A stretch of 64,000 nucleotides of DNA. Origin: Arthrobacter sp. NicSoilB8. GTDB lineage: Bacteria; Actinomycetota; Actinomycetes; Actinomycetales; Micrococcaceae. Each line of letters begins with the position of its first letter. Positions within the stretch are counted from its first letter, which is position 1. The stretch is taken from positions 2,418,001-2,482,000 of the forward strand of contig NZ_AP024655.1 in NCBI RefSeq assembly GCF_019977355.1, read 5' to 3'. Made by a program: the position numbers and the translations under genes. The notes below the pieces were generated by a model. The model did no database searches and was not told the origin of the DNA. It saw only the letters and a program-made list of their open reading frames with translations. Shown in pieces: positions 23,762 to 35,567 of this stretch.

Positions 23762-26710
23762 GTGCCTAAAGCTGTAGCTGAAGATCCAGCCGTTGAAGTC
23801 CAGTCCGCCATCGAACCGCTGGCAGCCCGTGAGGCCGTCCCGTCCCGTCCCGCGGTCAAACGCCCGGACATGACACGGCTGGTGGTCAAGGGGGCCCGCG
23901 AGCACAACCTGCGCAACGTCGACCTCGACCTGCCGCGCGATGCCATGATCGTCTTCACCGGCCTGTCCGGGTCCGGCAAGTCCTCCCTGGCGTTCGACAC
24001 CATCTTCGCCGAAGGCCAGCGCCGGTACGTTGAATCGCTCTCGGCCTACGCCCGGCAGTTCCTCGGCCAGGTGGACAAGCCCGACGTCGACTTCATCGAA
24101 GGACTCTCGCCGGCGGTGTCCATCGACCAGAAGTCCACAAGCAAGAACCCGCGCTCGACCGTCGGCACCATCACCGAGATCTACGACTACATGCGCCTGC
24201 TCTGGGCCCGTGTTGGCCGGCCGCATTGCCCCGTCTGCGGTGAGCCCGTGACGAAGCAGACCCCGCAGCAGATCGTGGACCAGCTGCTCGAGCTCCCGGA
24301 CGGCACACGCTTCCAGGTGCTGGCACCCGTGGTCCGCGGCCGCAAGGGCGAGTTCGTCGACCTCTTCAAGGAACTCACCGCCAAGGGCTACTCCCGGGCC
24401 CGTGTGGACGGCGAGCTCGTCCAGCTGAGCGATCCGCCGAAGCTGGGCAAGCAGTTCAAGCACACCATCGAAGTGGTGGTAGACCGCCTCGTGGTCAAGG
24501 AAGGCATCAGCCAGCGCCTGACCGACTCCGTCGAAACCGCCCTTGGCCTGGCCGAGGGCCGTGTCCTCGCCGAATTCGTCGACCTCGACGCGGATGACCC
24601 CGAGCGGATCAGGGCGTTCTCCGAACACCTTGCCTGCCCCAACGAGCACCCGCTCGCCATAGACGAAATCGAGCCGCGCTCCTTTTCCTTCAACAACCCC
24701 TTCGGCGCCTGCACCGCCTGCAGCGGCATCGGCACCAAGCTCGAAGTGGACGAGGAACTCATCATCCCGAACCCGGAGCTCTCGCTTGCGGAGGGCGCCA
24801 TCGCGCCGTGGTCGCTGGGCACCGCCACCACCGAGTACTGGAACCGGCTGCTCGGCGGCCTCGCCAAGGAGCTCGGCTTCTCCATGACGACGGCGTGGGA
24901 GAAGCTCGACGCCGATGTCCGGCAGACGGTGCTGCACGGCAAGGACCACAAGGTGGTGGTGCAGTACCGGAACCGCTTCGGCCGGGAACGCAAGTACAGC
25001 ACCGGCTTCGAGGGCGTGGTGCAGTACGTCCACCGCAAGCACGGCGAAACCGATTCCGACTCGGCGCGTGACCGCTACGAGGAATATATGCGCCAGGTCC
25101 CGTGCCCGGCCTGTAACGGCGCACGGCTGAACCCCGCGTCGCTCTCGGTGCTGATCAACGGCAAGTCGATCGCCGAGGTCGCGGCGCTGCCCATGCGCGA
25201 ATGCGCGCACTTCCTCGACAACCTCGTCCTGACCGGGCGCGAAGCCCAGATCGCCCACCAGGTCCTCAAGGAAATCCAGGCCCGGCTGACCTTCCTGCTC
25301 GACGTCGGGCTCGAGTACCTGAACCTGGAACGTCCGTCCGGGACCCTGTCCGGCGGCGAGGCGCAGCGCATCCGGCTTGCCACGCAGATCGGCTCCGGCC
25401 TGGTCGGCGTTCTCTACGTCCTGGACGAGCCGTCCATCGGCCTGCACCAGCGCGACAACCGCCGCCTGATTGAAACGCTCACCCGGCTCCGGGACCTCGG
25501 CAACACCCTGATCGTGGTGGAGCATGACGAGGACACCATCCAGGAGGCCGACTGGGTAGTGGACATCGGACCGGGCGCCGGCGAGCACGGCGGCATGGTG
25601 GTCCATTCCGGTTCCTACCAGGCGCTGCTGGAAAATACGGACTCGCTGACCGGCGACTACCTCGCAGGCCGGAAGAAAATTGAGATCCCGAAGAAGCGGC
25701 GCAAGTACGACAAGAAGCGCGAGCTCAAGGTGGTCGGGGCAAAGGAGAACAACCTCCTCAACGTTGATGCCAGCTTCCCGCTGGGTCTCTTCACCGCCGT
25801 CACCGGTGTCAGCGGCTCCGGCAAGTCCACCCTCGTCAACGAGATCCTCTACAAGGTGCTCGCCAACAAGCTCAACGGCGCGAAGCAGGTGGCCGGCCGG
25901 CACAAATCCGTCCAGGGCCTCGAGCACCTGGACAAGGTGGTGCACGTCGACCAGAGCCCGATCGGACGCACCCCACGGTCGAACCCGGCCACCTACACCG
26001 GCGTGTTCGACCACATCCGGAAGCTCTTTGCCGAGACCACCGAGGCCAAGGTCCGCGGCTACCTCCCGGGCCGGTTCTCCTTCAACGTCAAGGGCGGACG
26101 CTGCGAGGCCTGCTCCGGCGACGGCACCCTGAAGATTGAGATGAACTTCCTGCCGGACGTTTACGTCCCCTGCGAGGTCTGCCACGGTGCCCGGTACAAC
26201 CGTGAAACCCTGGAGGTCCACTACAAGGGCAAGACCATCGCGGACGTGCTGAACATGCCCATCGAGGAAGGGGCCGAGTTCTTCGCGGCTTTCTCCCCGA
26301 TCGCGCGGCACCTCAACACGCTCGTCGACGTCGGTCTCGGCTACGTCCGGCTGGGCCAGCCCGCCACCACACTCTCCGGCGGCGAGGCCCAGCGCGTGAA
26401 GCTCGCCGCCGAACTCCAAAAGCGTTCCAACGGCCGCAGTGTCTATGTCCTGGACGAGCCCACCACGGGGCTGCACTTCGAGGACATCCGCAAGCTCCTC
26501 ATGGTGCTGCAGGGCCTCGTGGAGAAGGGCAACACGGTGATCACGATCGAGCACAACCTCGACGTCATCAAGAGCGCGGACTGGATCGTGGACCTTGGCC
26601 CGGACGGCGGCTCGGGCGGCGGCCGGGTTGTCGCCTCGGGTACCCCGGAGCAGGTCGCAAAGTCCACCGACAGCCACACTGCCGCGTTCCTCGCCGAGCT
26701 CCTGGCCTGA
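23762..26710 (+). CDS. uvrA: Excinuclease ABC subunit A
   Basis: UvrA is the damage-sensing ATPase of nucleotide excision repair and loads UvrB. Two ABC modules are present: Walker [10 protein letters not shown] at residues 67-75, and GVSGSGKST near 682, each followed by LSGGEAQR signatures ([18 protein letters not shown] at ~535 and [14 protein letters not shown] at ~875). Zinc-binding cysteines are visible (CPVC near 156, CTACSG near 318, CPACNG near 447, CEACSG and CEVCHG near 780-805). At 982 residues it is slightly long because the GTG start adds 36 residues before [17 protein letters not shown] 23870 is the alternative. The position of the -10 element favours GTG. Confidence 0.97.
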   Translation: MPKAVAEDPAVEVQSAIEPLAAREAVPSRPAVKRPDMTRLVVKGAREHNLRNVDLDLPRDAMIVFTGLSGSGKSSLAFDTIFAEGQRRYVESLSAYARQFLGQVDKPDVDFIEGLSPAVSIDQKSTSKNPRSTVGTITEIYDYMRLLWARVGRPHCPVCGEPVTKQTPQQIVDQLLELPDGTRFQVLAPVVRGRKGEFVDLFKELTAKGYSRARVDGELVQLSDPPKLGKQFKHTIEVVVDRLVVKEGISQRLTDSVETALGLAEGRVLAEFVDLDADDPERIRAFSEHLACPNEHPLAIDEIEPRSFSFNNPFGACTACSGIGTKLEVDEELIIPNPELSLAEGAIAPWSLGTATTEYWNRLLGGLAKELGFSMTTAWEKLDADVRQTVLHGKDHKVVVQYRNRFGRERKYSTGFEGVVQYVHRKHGETDSDSARDRYEEYMRQVPCPACNGARLNPASLSVLINGKSIAEVAALPMRECAHFLDNLVLTGREAQIAHQVLKEIQARLTFLLDVGLEYLNLERPSGTLSGGEAQRIRLATQIGSGLVGVLYVLDEPSIGLHQRDNRRLIETLTRLRDLGNTLIVVEHDEDTIQEADWVVDIGPGAGEHGGMVVHSGSYQALLENTDSLTGDYLAGRKKIEIPKKRRKYDKKRELKVVGAKENNLLNVDASFPLGLFTAVTGVSGSGKSTLVNEILYKVLANKLNGAKQVAGRHKSVQGLEHLDKVVHVDQSPIGRTPRSNPATYTGVFDHIRKLFAETTEAKVRGYLPGRFSFNVKGGRCEACSGDGTLKIEMNFLPDVYVPCEVCHGARYNRETLEVHYKGKTIADVLNMPIEEGAEFFAAFSPIARHLNTLVDVGLGYVRLGQPATTLSGGEAQRVKLAAELQKRSNGRSVYVLDEPTTGLHFEDIRKLLMVLQGLVEKGNTVITIEHNLDVIKSADWIVDLGPDGGSGGGRVVASGTPEQVAKSTDSHTAAFLAELLA

Positions 26711-26831
26711 GCTTCTGACCTCTGGGACCGTCCCAAGAGACCGGCCGCAGGCGAAGCGGGCGGGGAAGTGCGTGGCTGCGGCGGGCGCTTCCCCCGCTGC
26801 GGCACGGTATTTCCCTGCTGTCCTCGACGGG

Positions 26832-26880
26832 GGCATACCTGATGTATGCCTGAAGGCGCATGCGAATTTCAGGCATTCGC
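26832..26880 (+). promoter_or_regulatory. Three mutually exclusive hairpins upstream of the HAD gene
   Basis: GGCATAC/GTATGCC (26832-26838 with 26844-26850), ATGCCTGAA/TTCAGGCAT (26846-26854 with 26868-26876) and GCGAAT/ATTCGC (26862-26867 with 26875-26880) overlap, so forming one excludes its neighbour. They lie 23-71 nt before GTG 26903 and about 120 nt after the uvrA stop. This could be a uvrA 3' end or an attenuator-like switch; no T-run follows. Confidence 0.45.
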
Positions 26881-26902
26881 GCACTCGTGAGAAACTAAGC
26901 CG

Positions 26903-27664
26903 GTGACGCATACAACAGTGCCCGTAATCTTCGACCTTGACGGCACTCTTGTCGATCCGGCCGGAGGGATAACCGGCGGGATCGCAGCGGCCCTCACCGA
27001 ACTTGGCCTGCCGGTTCCGGACAAATCCCGGCTGGACGCCATGATCGGACCCAAGCTGAGTCATTCCCTCACTGAAGTCGCCGGCGTCCCGGCGGCGCTT
27101 CTGGAGGATGTCATCAGGATCTATCGCGCGCACTACGCTGCCACCGGCATCGCGCAGAGCCGGCTTTACCCGGGAATCCGCGCCCTCCTCGAGGACTTCG
27201 TGGCCGCCGGCCGCCCCATTGCCGTCGCCACCCAGAAACCGGAGGGACTGGCCCGCACGGTGCTGGCGCACCACGGCATCGCCGGGCTCTTTCACAGCAT
27301 CCGGGGCTCTGCGGCCGATGAGGCAGCCGGCGGGGCGGGCGGCCGCAGGGAAGCCGTCCCTGTGCCCGAAGGCAAAGCAGGTATCGTCGCGGCCGCCCTC
27401 GCGGACCTGGCGGCAGCATCCCCCGCGACGGCCGGCCGGGCCGTGATGGTGGGGGACCGGGCACAAGACGTGGCCGGAGCGGCCGCCAACGGACTGGAGT
27501 GCATCGGCGTAGGCTGGGGTTTTGCGCCCGACGGCGAACTGCAGGCGGCCGGCGCCGTCGAGATCGTGCACACCACCACGGCGCTTCACGCGACGATCAC
27601 CCGACTTGCCGGACGCCCGGCGACCACAGCCCTGAACGAGGTGCACACCGATGGAAATGTTTGA
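26903..27664 (+). CDS. HAD-superfamily hydrolase, phosphoglycolate phosphatase-like
   Basis: A 253-residue HAD phosphatase: motif I VIFDLDGTLVD at residues ~8-18, a helical cap, motif II IAVATQK (Thr), the motif III Lys in EGKAGIVAAAL, and motif IV VMVGDRAQDVAGAAANG. It is closest in layout to Gph/PgmB-type phosphatases that act on small phosphorylated sugars or 2-phosphoglycolate (a by-product of DNA repair), which would suit a place between uvrA and uvrC. That link is inference. The GTG start lacks a clear RBS; GAAACT lies 6 nt upstream and may be a weak -10. It overlaps the next gene by 14 nt. Confidence 0.82.
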   Translation: MTHTTVPVIFDLDGTLVDPAGGITGGIAAALTELGLPVPDKSRLDAMIGPKLSHSLTEVAGVPAALLEDVIRIYRAHYAATGIAQSRLYPGIRALLEDFVAAGRPIAVATQKPEGLARTVLAHHGIAGLFHSIRGSAADEAAGGAGGRREAVPVPEGKAGIVAAALADLAAASPATAGRAVMVGDRAQDVAGAAANGLECIGVGWGFAPDGELQAAGAVEIVHTTTALHATITRLAGRPATTALNEVHTDGNV

Positions 27665-28319
27665 CGTAATCCGCTGGACCACGCGCGGGCTCATATCGTC
27701 CACCTGCCGTCCCACGGTCATCGGCCTGGAAAATGTGCCCAAGGACGGGCCGTTTATTGTGGCCCCGAACCATCTCTCCTTCCTGGACAGCGTGATCGTC
27801 CAGGCCCTCATGCCGCGGCCCGTGGCGTTCTTCGCGAAGGCCGAATACTTCACCACCGGCGGCGTCAAGGGCAAGGTCATGAAGTCCTTCTTCGAAGCCG
27901 TGGGCTCCATTCCCGTGGAGCGCGGCGAGCAGGCGGCCAGCGTCCAGGCCCTGAAGACGCTGCTGGACATCCTCGACGCCGGCCGCGGCGTGGGCATCTA
28001 CCCCGAAGGCACCCGCTCCCGCGACGGCATCCTCTACCGCGGCCGCACCGGGGTCGGCTGGCTGGCCCTCACCACCGGCGCGCCGGTAATCCCGGTGGGC
28101 CTGATCGGCACGGAACACCTGCAGCCGGCGGACAGCAAATCCGTCAAGCCGCAGCACTTCACCATGAAAGTGGGCGAGCCACTGTACTTCGAGAAGACCG
28201 GGCCGGACCACTCCCTGCCGGCCCGCCGCCAGGTCACGGACCGCATCATGGATGCAATCGCTGAACTGAGCGGCCAGGAACGCTCCACAAGCTACAACCA
28301 GAGCAAATCGGCCGAATAG
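27651..28319 (+). CDS. 1-acyl-sn-glycerol-3-phosphate acyltransferase (PlsC family)
   Basis: A 222-residue acyltransferase that would convert lysophosphatidic acid to phosphatidic acid at the membrane. The four family blocks are present: NHLSFLDS (the catalytic H-x4-D, about residues 40-47), the substrate-binding block around VGSIPVERGE, the YPEGTRSRDG block (about 119-128) and VIPVGLIG. Only weak hydrophobic stretches are seen, so it is probably monotopic. It overlaps the HAD gene by 14 nt, implying coupling. The acyl acceptor is inferred from the family. Confidence 0.88.
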   Translation: MEMFDVIRWTTRGLISSTCRPTVIGLENVPKDGPFIVAPNHLSFLDSVIVQALMPRPVAFFAKAEYFTTGGVKGKVMKSFFEAVGSIPVERGEQAASVQALKTLLDILDAGRGVGIYPEGTRSRDGILYRGRTGVGWLALTTGAPVIPVGLIGTEHLQPADSKSVKPQHFTMKVGEPLYFEKTGPDHSLPARRQVTDRIMDAIAELSGQERSTSYNQSKSAE

Positions 28320-28417
28320 CACCCGGCTGGCCGGCCTGCCTGCCGAACAGCACCGCCGGCCCCGGCCGAGGCCAGGGCCCCGGCGGGGGCCGGTGCCCGG
28401 CACCTCCGGCGGCTCAG

Positions 28418-28423
28418 TAGACT
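28418..28423 (+). promoter_or_regulatory. -10 element of a leaderless uvrC transcript
   Basis: TAGACT (28418-28423) is followed by TGTACC and GTG 28430, a 6-nt gap with no RBS. The 110-bp gap after the acyltransferase gene is GC-rich with GGCC runs; no SOS box was found there. Confidence 0.62.
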
Positions 28424-28429
28424 TGTACC

Positions 28430-30436
28430 GTGGCAGATCCAGCGAGTTACCGACCCCAGACAGGTGAAATTCCGACCAATCCGGGCGTGTACCGCTTCCG
28501 CGATCCGCACGGCCGGGTCATCTATGTCGGCAAGGCCAAGAACCTGCGGTCGCGGCTGAACTCCTACTTCGCCAACCCCGCCGGGCTCATGCCGAAGACC
28601 TACGCGATGGTCCACACGGCCAGCAGCGTCGAGTGGACGGTGGTGGGCAGCGAGCTCGAGTCGCTGCAGCTCGAATACACCTGGATCAAAGAATTCACGC
28701 CACGCTTCAATGTGATGTTCCGGGACGACAAGAGCTACCCCTACCTGGCCGTCACGATGGGGGAGAAGTATCCGCGGGTCCAGGTGCTGCGCGGTGACCG
28801 GCGCAAGGGTACCCGGTACTTCGGCCCATACACCGCCGGCGCGATCCGGGACACCATGGACACCCTCCTGCGCGTGTTCCCGGTGCGGAGCTGCAGCGCC
28901 GGCGTGCTCAAACGCGCCGAAGCCAGCGGCCGGCCCTGCCTCCTGGGCTACATCGACAAATGCTCCGCGCCCTGCGTGGGCCGGATCTCCGCCGAGGACC
29001 ACCGGGCCCTCGCCGAGGACTTCTGCACCTTCATGGGGGGCGAAGCCAAGCCGTTCGTCAACCGGCTGGAACGGGAAATGGCCGCGGCAGTCGCCGAGCT
29101 CGACTATGAGCGCGCCGCGCGCCTCCGGGACGACATCGTGGCGCTGAAGAAGGTCTTCGAACGCAACGCCGTGGTCCTCGCGGAGGGCACGGACGCGGAC
29201 GTCTTCGCCCTGCACGAAGACGAGCTCGAGGCCGCCGTCCAGGTCTTCCACGTCCGCGGCGGCCGGATCCGCGGCCAGCGCGGCTGGGTGGTGGAAAAGG
29301 TCGAGGACTCCACCACGCCCGAGCTGGTCGAACACCTGCTCCAGCAGGTCTACGGCGAGGAAGCCGGACTGCAGGGCCGGCTGCCCCGCGAAGTCCTGGT
29401 TCCCACCGAACCCAGCAACGCCGAGGAACTCGCGCAATGGCTCAGCGGCCTGCGCGGCGCCCGGGTGGACGTCCGGGTGCCCCAGCGCGGCGACAAGGCC
29501 GCACTCCTGTCCACGGTCCGTGAGAACGCCGAGCACGCCCTCAAACTCCACAAGTCCCGACGCGCCGGCGACCTCACCATGCGCTCCCAGGCCCTGCAGG
29601 AACTCCAGGAAGCCCTCGACCTCCCGGTCGCCCTGCTCCGGATCGAATGCTTCGACATCTCGCATGTCCAGGGCACCAATGTGGTCGGCTCCATGGTGGT
29701 GGTGGAAGACGGGCTGCCCAAGAAGTCCGACTACCGGAAATTCACCGTGACCGGGGCAGCCGCCGCCGACGACACCGCGGCCATGCACGATGTCCTGACC
29801 CGCCGGTTCCGCCACTATCTCGACGAGAAGCGCGAGCAGGCGGCAGCCGCGGCCAAACCGGCACACCAGGCCGCACTGGAAGCGGCAACCGCCGCGGCGG
29901 TCGCCGACTCCACCACGCCGGCGCCGCGCAGCAAATTCGCCTACCCGCCCAACCTCGTCGTCGTCGACGGCGGCAAACCGCAGGTCAATGCCGCCGCCCG
30001 GGCGCTGGCGGAACTGGGCATCGAGGACGTGTACGTGGTGGGCCTGGCCAAGCGGCTCGAAGAAGTGTGGCTGCCGGACAGCGACTTCCCGGTGATCCTG
30101 CCGCGAGCGTCCGCCGGCCTGTACCTGCTGCAGCGGATTCGCGACGAGGCGCACCGGTTCGCCATCACGTTCCACCGGCAAAAGCGCGGCAAGGCCATGA
30201 CCGTCTCCGCGCTGGACGGCGTGCCGGGGCTGGGGGAGTCGAAGCGCAAAGCCCTCCTGGCCGAGTTTGGGTCCGTCAAGGGCATCAAGGCGGCGACGCT
30301 GGAAGAACTCACCGGCGCCAAGGGGATCGGCCCGTCGCTGGCCGCCGCGATCGTCCGGCACTTCAGCGCCGACGGGGAAGAAGCCGTCACGGTTCCGGCC
30401 GTGAACATGACGACCGGTGAAATCCTCGACGCTTAG
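28430..30436 (+). CDS. uvrC: Excinuclease ABC subunit C
   Basis: UvrC makes both incisions in nucleotide excision repair. The N-terminal GIY-YIG nuclease (3' cut) is visible as [25 protein letters not shown] (residues ~18-42). A Cys-rich stretch ([10 protein letters not shown]) and a UVR domain follow (~205-240, binds UvrB). The RNase H-like domain (5' cut) has [19 protein letters not shown] and [10 protein letters not shown] with catalytic acidic residues. Tandem helix-hairpin-helix motifs close the protein ([30 protein letters not shown]). The length of 668 residues is normal. A ~25-residue Ala-rich insertion (about 463-495) interrupts the RNase H domain. Confidence 0.98.
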   Translation: MADPASYRPQTGEIPTNPGVYRFRDPHGRVIYVGKAKNLRSRLNSYFANPAGLMPKTYAMVHTASSVEWTVVGSELESLQLEYTWIKEFTPRFNVMFRDDKSYPYLAVTMGEKYPRVQVLRGDRRKGTRYFGPYTAGAIRDTMDTLLRVFPVRSCSAGVLKRAEASGRPCLLGYIDKCSAPCVGRISAEDHRALAEDFCTFMGGEAKPFVNRLEREMAAAVAELDYERAARLRDDIVALKKVFERNAVVLAEGTDADVFALHEDELEAAVQVFHVRGGRIRGQRGWVVEKVEDSTTPELVEHLLQQVYGEEAGLQGRLPREVLVPTEPSNAEELAQWLSGLRGARVDVRVPQRGDKAALLSTVRENAEHALKLHKSRRAGDLTMRSQALQELQEALDLPVALLRIECFDISHVQGTNVVGSMVVVEDGLPKKSDYRKFTVTGAAAADDTAAMHDVLTRRFRHYLDEKREQAAAAAKPAHQAALEAATAAAVADSTTPAPRSKFAYPPNLVVVDGGKPQVNAAARALAELGIEDVYVVGLAKRLEEVWLPDSDFPVILPRASAGLYLLQRIRDEAHRFAITFHRQKRGKAMTVSALDGVPGLGESKRKALLAEFGSVKGIKAATLEELTGAKGIGPSLAAAIVRHFSADGEEAVTVPAVNMTTGEILDA

Positions 30437-30462
30437 CTAGCTCCGCCAAACTTAGCTAGGGT
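30432..30462 (+). promoter_or_regulatory. rapZ promoter region with CTTAGCTAG direct repeats
   Basis: CTTAGCTAG occurs at 30432-30440 (containing the uvrC stop) and 30451-30459, 19 bp apart. The second copy overlaps the -10-like TAGGGT (30457-30462), which would start transcription near 30469, where an in-frame TTG lies. The repeat core TAGCTA is palindromic, so an operator is possible. Confidence 0.45.
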
Positions 30463-30558
30463 AAAGACTTGGGTAACGGCCCCGGCGCGGCATCACCGCT
30501 GCCCGGCCGGAACTTCACGGCAACAACAGATCGCACAGGCAGAGATGGGGCTTCACTG

Positions 30559-31482
30559 ATGGCAGAGTCGACGGCAGGATCCGGGACGGATGAGGACGGC
30601 ATGACACCCGTCAAGCCCGTCGAGGCGGAACTGCTCGTGGTGACCGGCATGTCCGGAGCCGGCCGCAGCACCGCCTCGGACGCCCTGGAGGACCACGGCT
30701 GGTATGTCGTAGAAAACCTCCCGCCGCAGATGCTCGGCACGCTCGCCGAGCTGGTATCGCGGACACCGCACTCGATGTCCAAACTCGCCGTCGTGATGGA
30801 TGTCCGGAGCAAGGAACTGTTCGTCGACATGCGCGCGGCACTCCGCGCCCTGGAGGCGACCGGCGTGAGCTTCCGCGTCTTGTTCCTCGACGCCAATGAC
30901 GGCGTCCTGGTCAGGCGCTTTGAGCAGGGCCGCCGGCCCCACCCGCTCCAGGGCGGCGGCCGGATCCTCGACGGCATTGCCGCCGAACGCGAGCTTGTCC
31001 GTGAACTGAAGGACACCGCCGACATCGTCCTGGACACGTCCTCCCTCAACGTCCACGGCCTCGCCACTGCCATCACCGAGCTCTTCAGCGAAACCGGGCC
31101 CGTGGCGCTCCGGCTGAACGTCATGAGCTTCGGCTTCAAATACGGGCTGCCGGTGGACGCCAACTTCGTGGCCGACGCCCGCTTTATTCCCAACCCGCAC
31201 TGGGTCCCGCAACTGCGACCGCATACCGGGCTGGACAAGGACGTCAGCGACTACGTGCTGGAGGCCCAGGGCGTCAGCGACTTCGTCGAACGCTACGTCC
31301 TGGCCCTCGAACCGGTCCTGGACGGCTACCGGCGCGAGAACAAGCACTACGCCACAATCGCCGTCGGCTGCACCGGCGGCAAACACCGCTCCGTGGCGGT
31401 GGCGGTGGAGCTTTCACGGCGGCTGGCGCAATACCCGCGCGTCACCGTGACCACGACGCACCGGGACCTGGGCCGCGAGTAA
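30559..31482 (+). CDS. rapZ: RNase adapter RapZ (nucleotide-binding)
   Basis: RapZ family proteins bind GlcN6P in E. coli and steer decay of small RNAs; in Gram-positives the homologue YvcJ is a nucleotide-binding protein of the same operon. The Walker A-like loop is GMSGAGRST (about 30-38, Arg for Lys). Further conserved blocks are [53 protein letters not shown] and [13 protein letters not shown] 30559 gives 307 residues. An in-frame TTG at 30469 would add 30 residues and is leaderless-spaced from TAGGGT, so a longer form is possible. The yvcK start overlaps the stop by one base. Confidence 0.93.
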   Translation: MAESTAGSGTDEDGMTPVKPVEAELLVVTGMSGAGRSTASDALEDHGWYVVENLPPQMLGTLAELVSRTPHSMSKLAVVMDVRSKELFVDMRAALRALEATGVSFRVLFLDANDGVLVRRFEQGRRPHPLQGGGRILDGIAAERELVRELKDTADIVLDTSSLNVHGLATAITELFSETGPVALRLNVMSFGFKYGLPVDANFVADARFIPNPHWVPQLRPHTGLDKDVSDYVLEAQGVSDFVERYVLALEPVLDGYRRENKHYATIAVGCTGGKHRSVAVAVELSRRLAQYPRVTVTTTHRDLGRE

Positions 31483-32501
31483 TGGCGCTGCTGACCGGAC
31501 CCCTGCCCCTTGTCCCGCCCGCCAGCGCGGCCTTCGCCAGCCAGCAGGACAAGGGCCCCTCGGTCGTGGCGCTCGGCGGCGGCCACGGCCTGTCCGCTTC
31601 GCTGTCCGCGCTGCGCCTGCTCACCTCCGAGCTCACCGCGATTGTCACTGTCGCGGACGACGGCGGATCCTCCGGCCGGCTCCGTGAGGAGTACGGCGTC
31701 CTGCCGCCAGGCGACCTTCGCATGGCCCTGTCCGCGCTGTGTGACGACACGGACTGGGGCCGCACCTGGCGGGACGTCATGCAGCACCGTTTCGCCCCCG
31801 GCAAGGGCCGCGGCGGTTCCCTCGACGAACACGCCATGGGCAACCTCCTGATCGTCACGCTCTGGGAACTCCTGGGCGACACGGTCGCCGGCCTCAAGTG
31901 GGCCGGAGCCCTGCTCGGCGCGCGCGGCGAGGTCCTGCCGATGTCCAGCATCCCGCTGACCATCGAAGGCCAGGTCCGGGTTACGGCCCCGGACGGCACC
32001 ACCGCACTGCAGACCCTGACCGGCCAGGCCAGGTGCGCCGTGGCCGGCTCACTGGAGCATGTCCGGCTGCTGCCGGAGAACGCGCCCGCGTGCATGGAGG
32101 CCCTGACCGCAATCGAGCTGGCCGACTGGGTGATCCTGGGCCCGGGCTCCTGGTACACGTCCGTCCTGCCGCACCTGCTGCTCCCGGAAATGCGCGAGGC
32201 CCTGTGCAACACGGCGGCCCGGCGCTGCCTGACGATGAACCTCGCCACGGACACCAAGGAGACCGCCGGCATGAGCGCCGCCGACCACCTCCGGGTGCTG
32301 CGCGAGTACGCGCCGGACTTCACGATCGACGTCGTCCTGGCCGATCCGGCGTCGGTCCAGGACGTGCCCGACTTTCAGCACGCGGCCGGAATGCTCGGTG
32401 CCGAGGTGGTCTTGGGTAAAGTGGGGGCGTCTGGTCGCCGTCCGGTCCACGATCCGTTGCGGCTGGCGACGGCGTACCACGATATTTTCGGGAATAGTTA
32501 G
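31482..32501 (+). CDS. yvcK: Gluconeogenesis factor YvcK (CofD-like)
   Basis: YvcK/CofD-like proteins are needed for growth on gluconeogenic carbon and for cell shape in Bacillus and Mycobacterium (CuvA); they bind UDP-sugars. This 339-residue protein has the glycine-rich [14 protein letters not shown] (about 31-44), [41 protein letters not shown] and [15 protein letters not shown] blocks. The first ~25 residues are not conserved. ATG 31482 overlaps the rapZ stop (TAATG), and whiA follows by 10 nt: the standard rapZ-yvcK-whiA operon. Confidence 0.93.
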   Translation: MALLTGPLPLVPPASAAFASQQDKGPSVVALGGGHGLSASLSALRLLTSELTAIVTVADDGGSSGRLREEYGVLPPGDLRMALSALCDDTDWGRTWRDVMQHRFAPGKGRGGSLDEHAMGNLLIVTLWELLGDTVAGLKWAGALLGARGEVLPMSSIPLTIEGQVRVTAPDGTTALQTLTGQARCAVAGSLEHVRLLPENAPACMEALTAIELADWVILGPGSWYTSVLPHLLLPEMREALCNTAARRCLTMNLATDTKETAGMSAADHLRVLREYAPDFTIDVVLADPASVQDVPDFQHAAGMLGAEVVLGKVGASGRRPVHDPLRLATAYHDIFGNS

Positions 32502-32511
32502 GAAAGGTGCC

Positions 32512-33492
32512 ATGGCACTGACAGCATCAGTCAAGGAAGAACTTTCCCGTCTGGATATCAAGAAATCCTCAGTCCGCAAGGCCGAGGTATCGGCCATGCT
32601 CCGCTTCGCGGGCGGGCTGCACATCATTTCGGGCCGCATCGTGATCGAGGCCGAGGTCGACCTCGCCTCGACCGCCCGGCGGCTTCGCGCCGCGATCGCC
32701 GAGGTCTACGGCCACCAGAGCGAGATCATCGTCGTCTCCGGCGGCGGCCTGCGCCGCGGCAGCCGCTACGTGGTGCGCGTGGTCCGCGACGGCGAGGCCC
32801 TCGCCCGCCAGACGGGCCTCCTGGACACCCGCGGGCGGCCTGTCCGGGGCCTGCCCTCCGTGGTGGTCAACGGCTCCGCCGCGGACGCCGAGGCCGTCTG
32901 GCGCGGCGCCTTCCTGGCGCACGGCTCGCTCACCGAGCCCGGCCGCTCCTCCGCCATGGAGGTCACGTGCCCCGGCCCCGAGTCGGCCCTGGCCCTCGTC
33001 GGCGCCGCGCGCCGCCTCGGCATCCAGGCCAAGGCCCGCGAGGTCAGGGGAGTGGACCGCGTGGTGATCCGCGACGGCGACACGATCGCCGCGCTGCTGA
33101 CCCGGATGGGCGCCCACGACGCGCTCATGGTCTGGGAGGAACGGCGCATGCGCAAAGAAGTCCGCGCCACCGCCAACCGGCTCGCGAACTTCGACGACGC
33201 CAACCTGCGCCGCTCGGCCCAGGCGGCCGTCGCCGCCGGCGCCCGGGTGGACCGCGCCCTGGAAATCCTGGGCGACGACGTCCCGGACCACCTCAAGTAC
33301 GCCGGCGAACTGAGGGTTGCGCACAAACAGGCCAGCCTGGACGAGCTGGGACGCCTCGCCGAGCCCGTCATGACCAAGGACGCCATCGCCGGCCGGATCC
33401 GCCGGCTCCTGGCCATGGCGGACAAACGGGCCCAGGACCTCGGCATCCCTGGCACGGAGGCCAATGTGACGCCGGAAATGCTCGACGACTAG
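32512..33492 (+). CDS. whiA: DNA-binding protein WhiA
   Basis: WhiA is found in nearly all Gram-positives; in Streptomyces it activates sporulation division genes with WhiB, elsewhere it affects division and chromosome segregation. The protein (326 residues) joins an N-terminal LAGLIDADG homing-endonuclease-like fold ([27 protein letters not shown]) to a C-terminal HTH domain ([33 protein letters not shown]). ATG 32512 has the RBS AGGAAAGG 5 nt upstream. Arthrobacter does not sporulate, so a general division role is more likely. Confidence 0.95.
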   Translation: MALTASVKEELSRLDIKKSSVRKAEVSAMLRFAGGLHIISGRIVIEAEVDLASTARRLRAAIAEVYGHQSEIIVVSGGGLRRGSRYVVRVVRDGEALARQTGLLDTRGRPVRGLPSVVVNGSAADAEAVWRGAFLAHGSLTEPGRSSAMEVTCPGPESALALVGAARRLGIQAKAREVRGVDRVVIRDGDTIAALLTRMGAHDALMVWEERRMRKEVRATANRLANFDDANLRRSAQAAVAAGARVDRALEILGDDVPDHLKYAGELRVAHKQASLDELGRLAEPVMTKDAIAGRIRRLLAMADKRAQDLGIPGTEANVTPEMLDD

Positions 33493-33657
33493 CCCGCCCC
33501 TAGAATCGGATCCAGACGGTGGAAATACCTCGGCGACATCGGAGGTTATGCCCACCGGATCCCGGATTCACCACATACTTCCGGGTGCCTGGCCACCCGG
33601 ATGCACAATCCGAGATATACCGAACCGGACAACCTGTCCACGACATTGGAGGATTTT

Positions 33658-34281
33658 GTGACCGAGTACGTACTGCCCGAGCTCGACTATGACTACGCGG
33701 CGCTGGAGCCGCACATCTCCGCGAAGATCATGGAGCTGCACCACAGCAAGCACCACGCCGCCTACGTGGCCGGCGCCAACAACGCCCTCGCCCAGCTGGC
33801 CGAGGCGCGCGAAAAGGGTGACTTCGCCAACATCAACCGCCTCTCCAAGGACCTCGCGTTCCACACCGGCGGCCACATCAACCACTCCGTCTTCTGGAAG
33901 AACCTGTCCCCGGACGGCGGCGACAAGCCCGAGGGCGAGCTCGCGGCTGCCATCGACGACGCCTTCGGCTCCTTCGACGCTTTCCGCGCCCAGTTCAGCG
34001 CCGCGGCGCTGGGCCTGCAGGGTTCCGGCTGGGGTTTCCTGGCCTACGAGCCGATCGGCGGCAACCTGGTCATCGAACAGCTCTATGACCAGCAGGGCAA
34101 CGTCGCACTTGGCACCACCCCGCTGCTGATGCTGGACATGTGGGAGCACGCCTTCTACCTGGACTACGTCAACGTCAAGGCCGACTACGTCAAGGCGTTC
34201 TGGAACATCGTGAACTGGGCCGACGTCGCCAAGCGCTTCGACGCCGCCCGCAAGAACGCGACGGGTCTCATCACGCTCTAA
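33658..34281 (+). CDS. sodA: Superoxide dismutase, Mn/Fe family
   Basis: It converts superoxide to oxygen and hydrogen peroxide. Metal ligands are visible: His in [12 protein letters not shown], His in [12 protein letters not shown], and Asp and His in [14 protein letters not shown] in the second motif is typical of Mn-type or cambialistic enzymes. At 207 residues the length is normal, and no signal peptide is present. GTG 33658 is preferred because GGAGG lies 5 nt upstream; the frame is open back to 33601 but without an RBS. The gap after whiA (33493-33657) holds -10-like TAGAAT and TATACC sequences but no clear promoter. It is followed by two hairpins. Confidence 0.95.
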   Translation: MTEYVLPELDYDYAALEPHISAKIMELHHSKHHAAYVAGANNALAQLAEAREKGDFANINRLSKDLAFHTGGHINHSVFWKNLSPDGGDKPEGELAAAIDDAFGSFDAFRAQFSAAALGLQGSGWGFLAYEPIGGNLVIEQLYDQQGNVALGTTPLLMLDMWEHAFYLDYVNVKADYVKAFWNIVNWADVAKRFDAARKNATGLITL

Positions 34282-34316
34282 GCGTGAGCTGGCCGACACC
34301 TGCTTGTAACAAACCT

Positions 34317-34379
34317 CACATTACGGGCCGTTCGGCCCGAAATGTGGACGGACTGCCCCCGCACTTGCGGGGGCAGTCC
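34317..34379 (+). terminator. Two tandem hairpins after sodA
   Basis: Hairpin 1 (34317-34346): CACATT-A-CGGGCC, loop GTTC, GGCCCG-A-AATGTG, with one A-A mismatch. Hairpin 2 (34350-34379): GGACTGCCCCCGC and its exact complement around ACTT. They lie 35-100 nt after the sodA stop and probably insulate it from gap. No strong T-run is present. Confidence 0.7.
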
Positions 34380-34403
34380 CAGTTAAACGTAAGATGGATC
34401 ACG

Positions 34404-35557
<1,154 letters not shown>

Positions 35558-35567
35558 GGTAAGACTC

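Noticed and set aside
23690..27997. A 1435-codon open frame on the minus strand opposite uvrA and its neighbours
   Set aside because: Shadow of uvrA, the HAD gene and plsC; no recognisable protein features and amino acid composition of an antisense frame.
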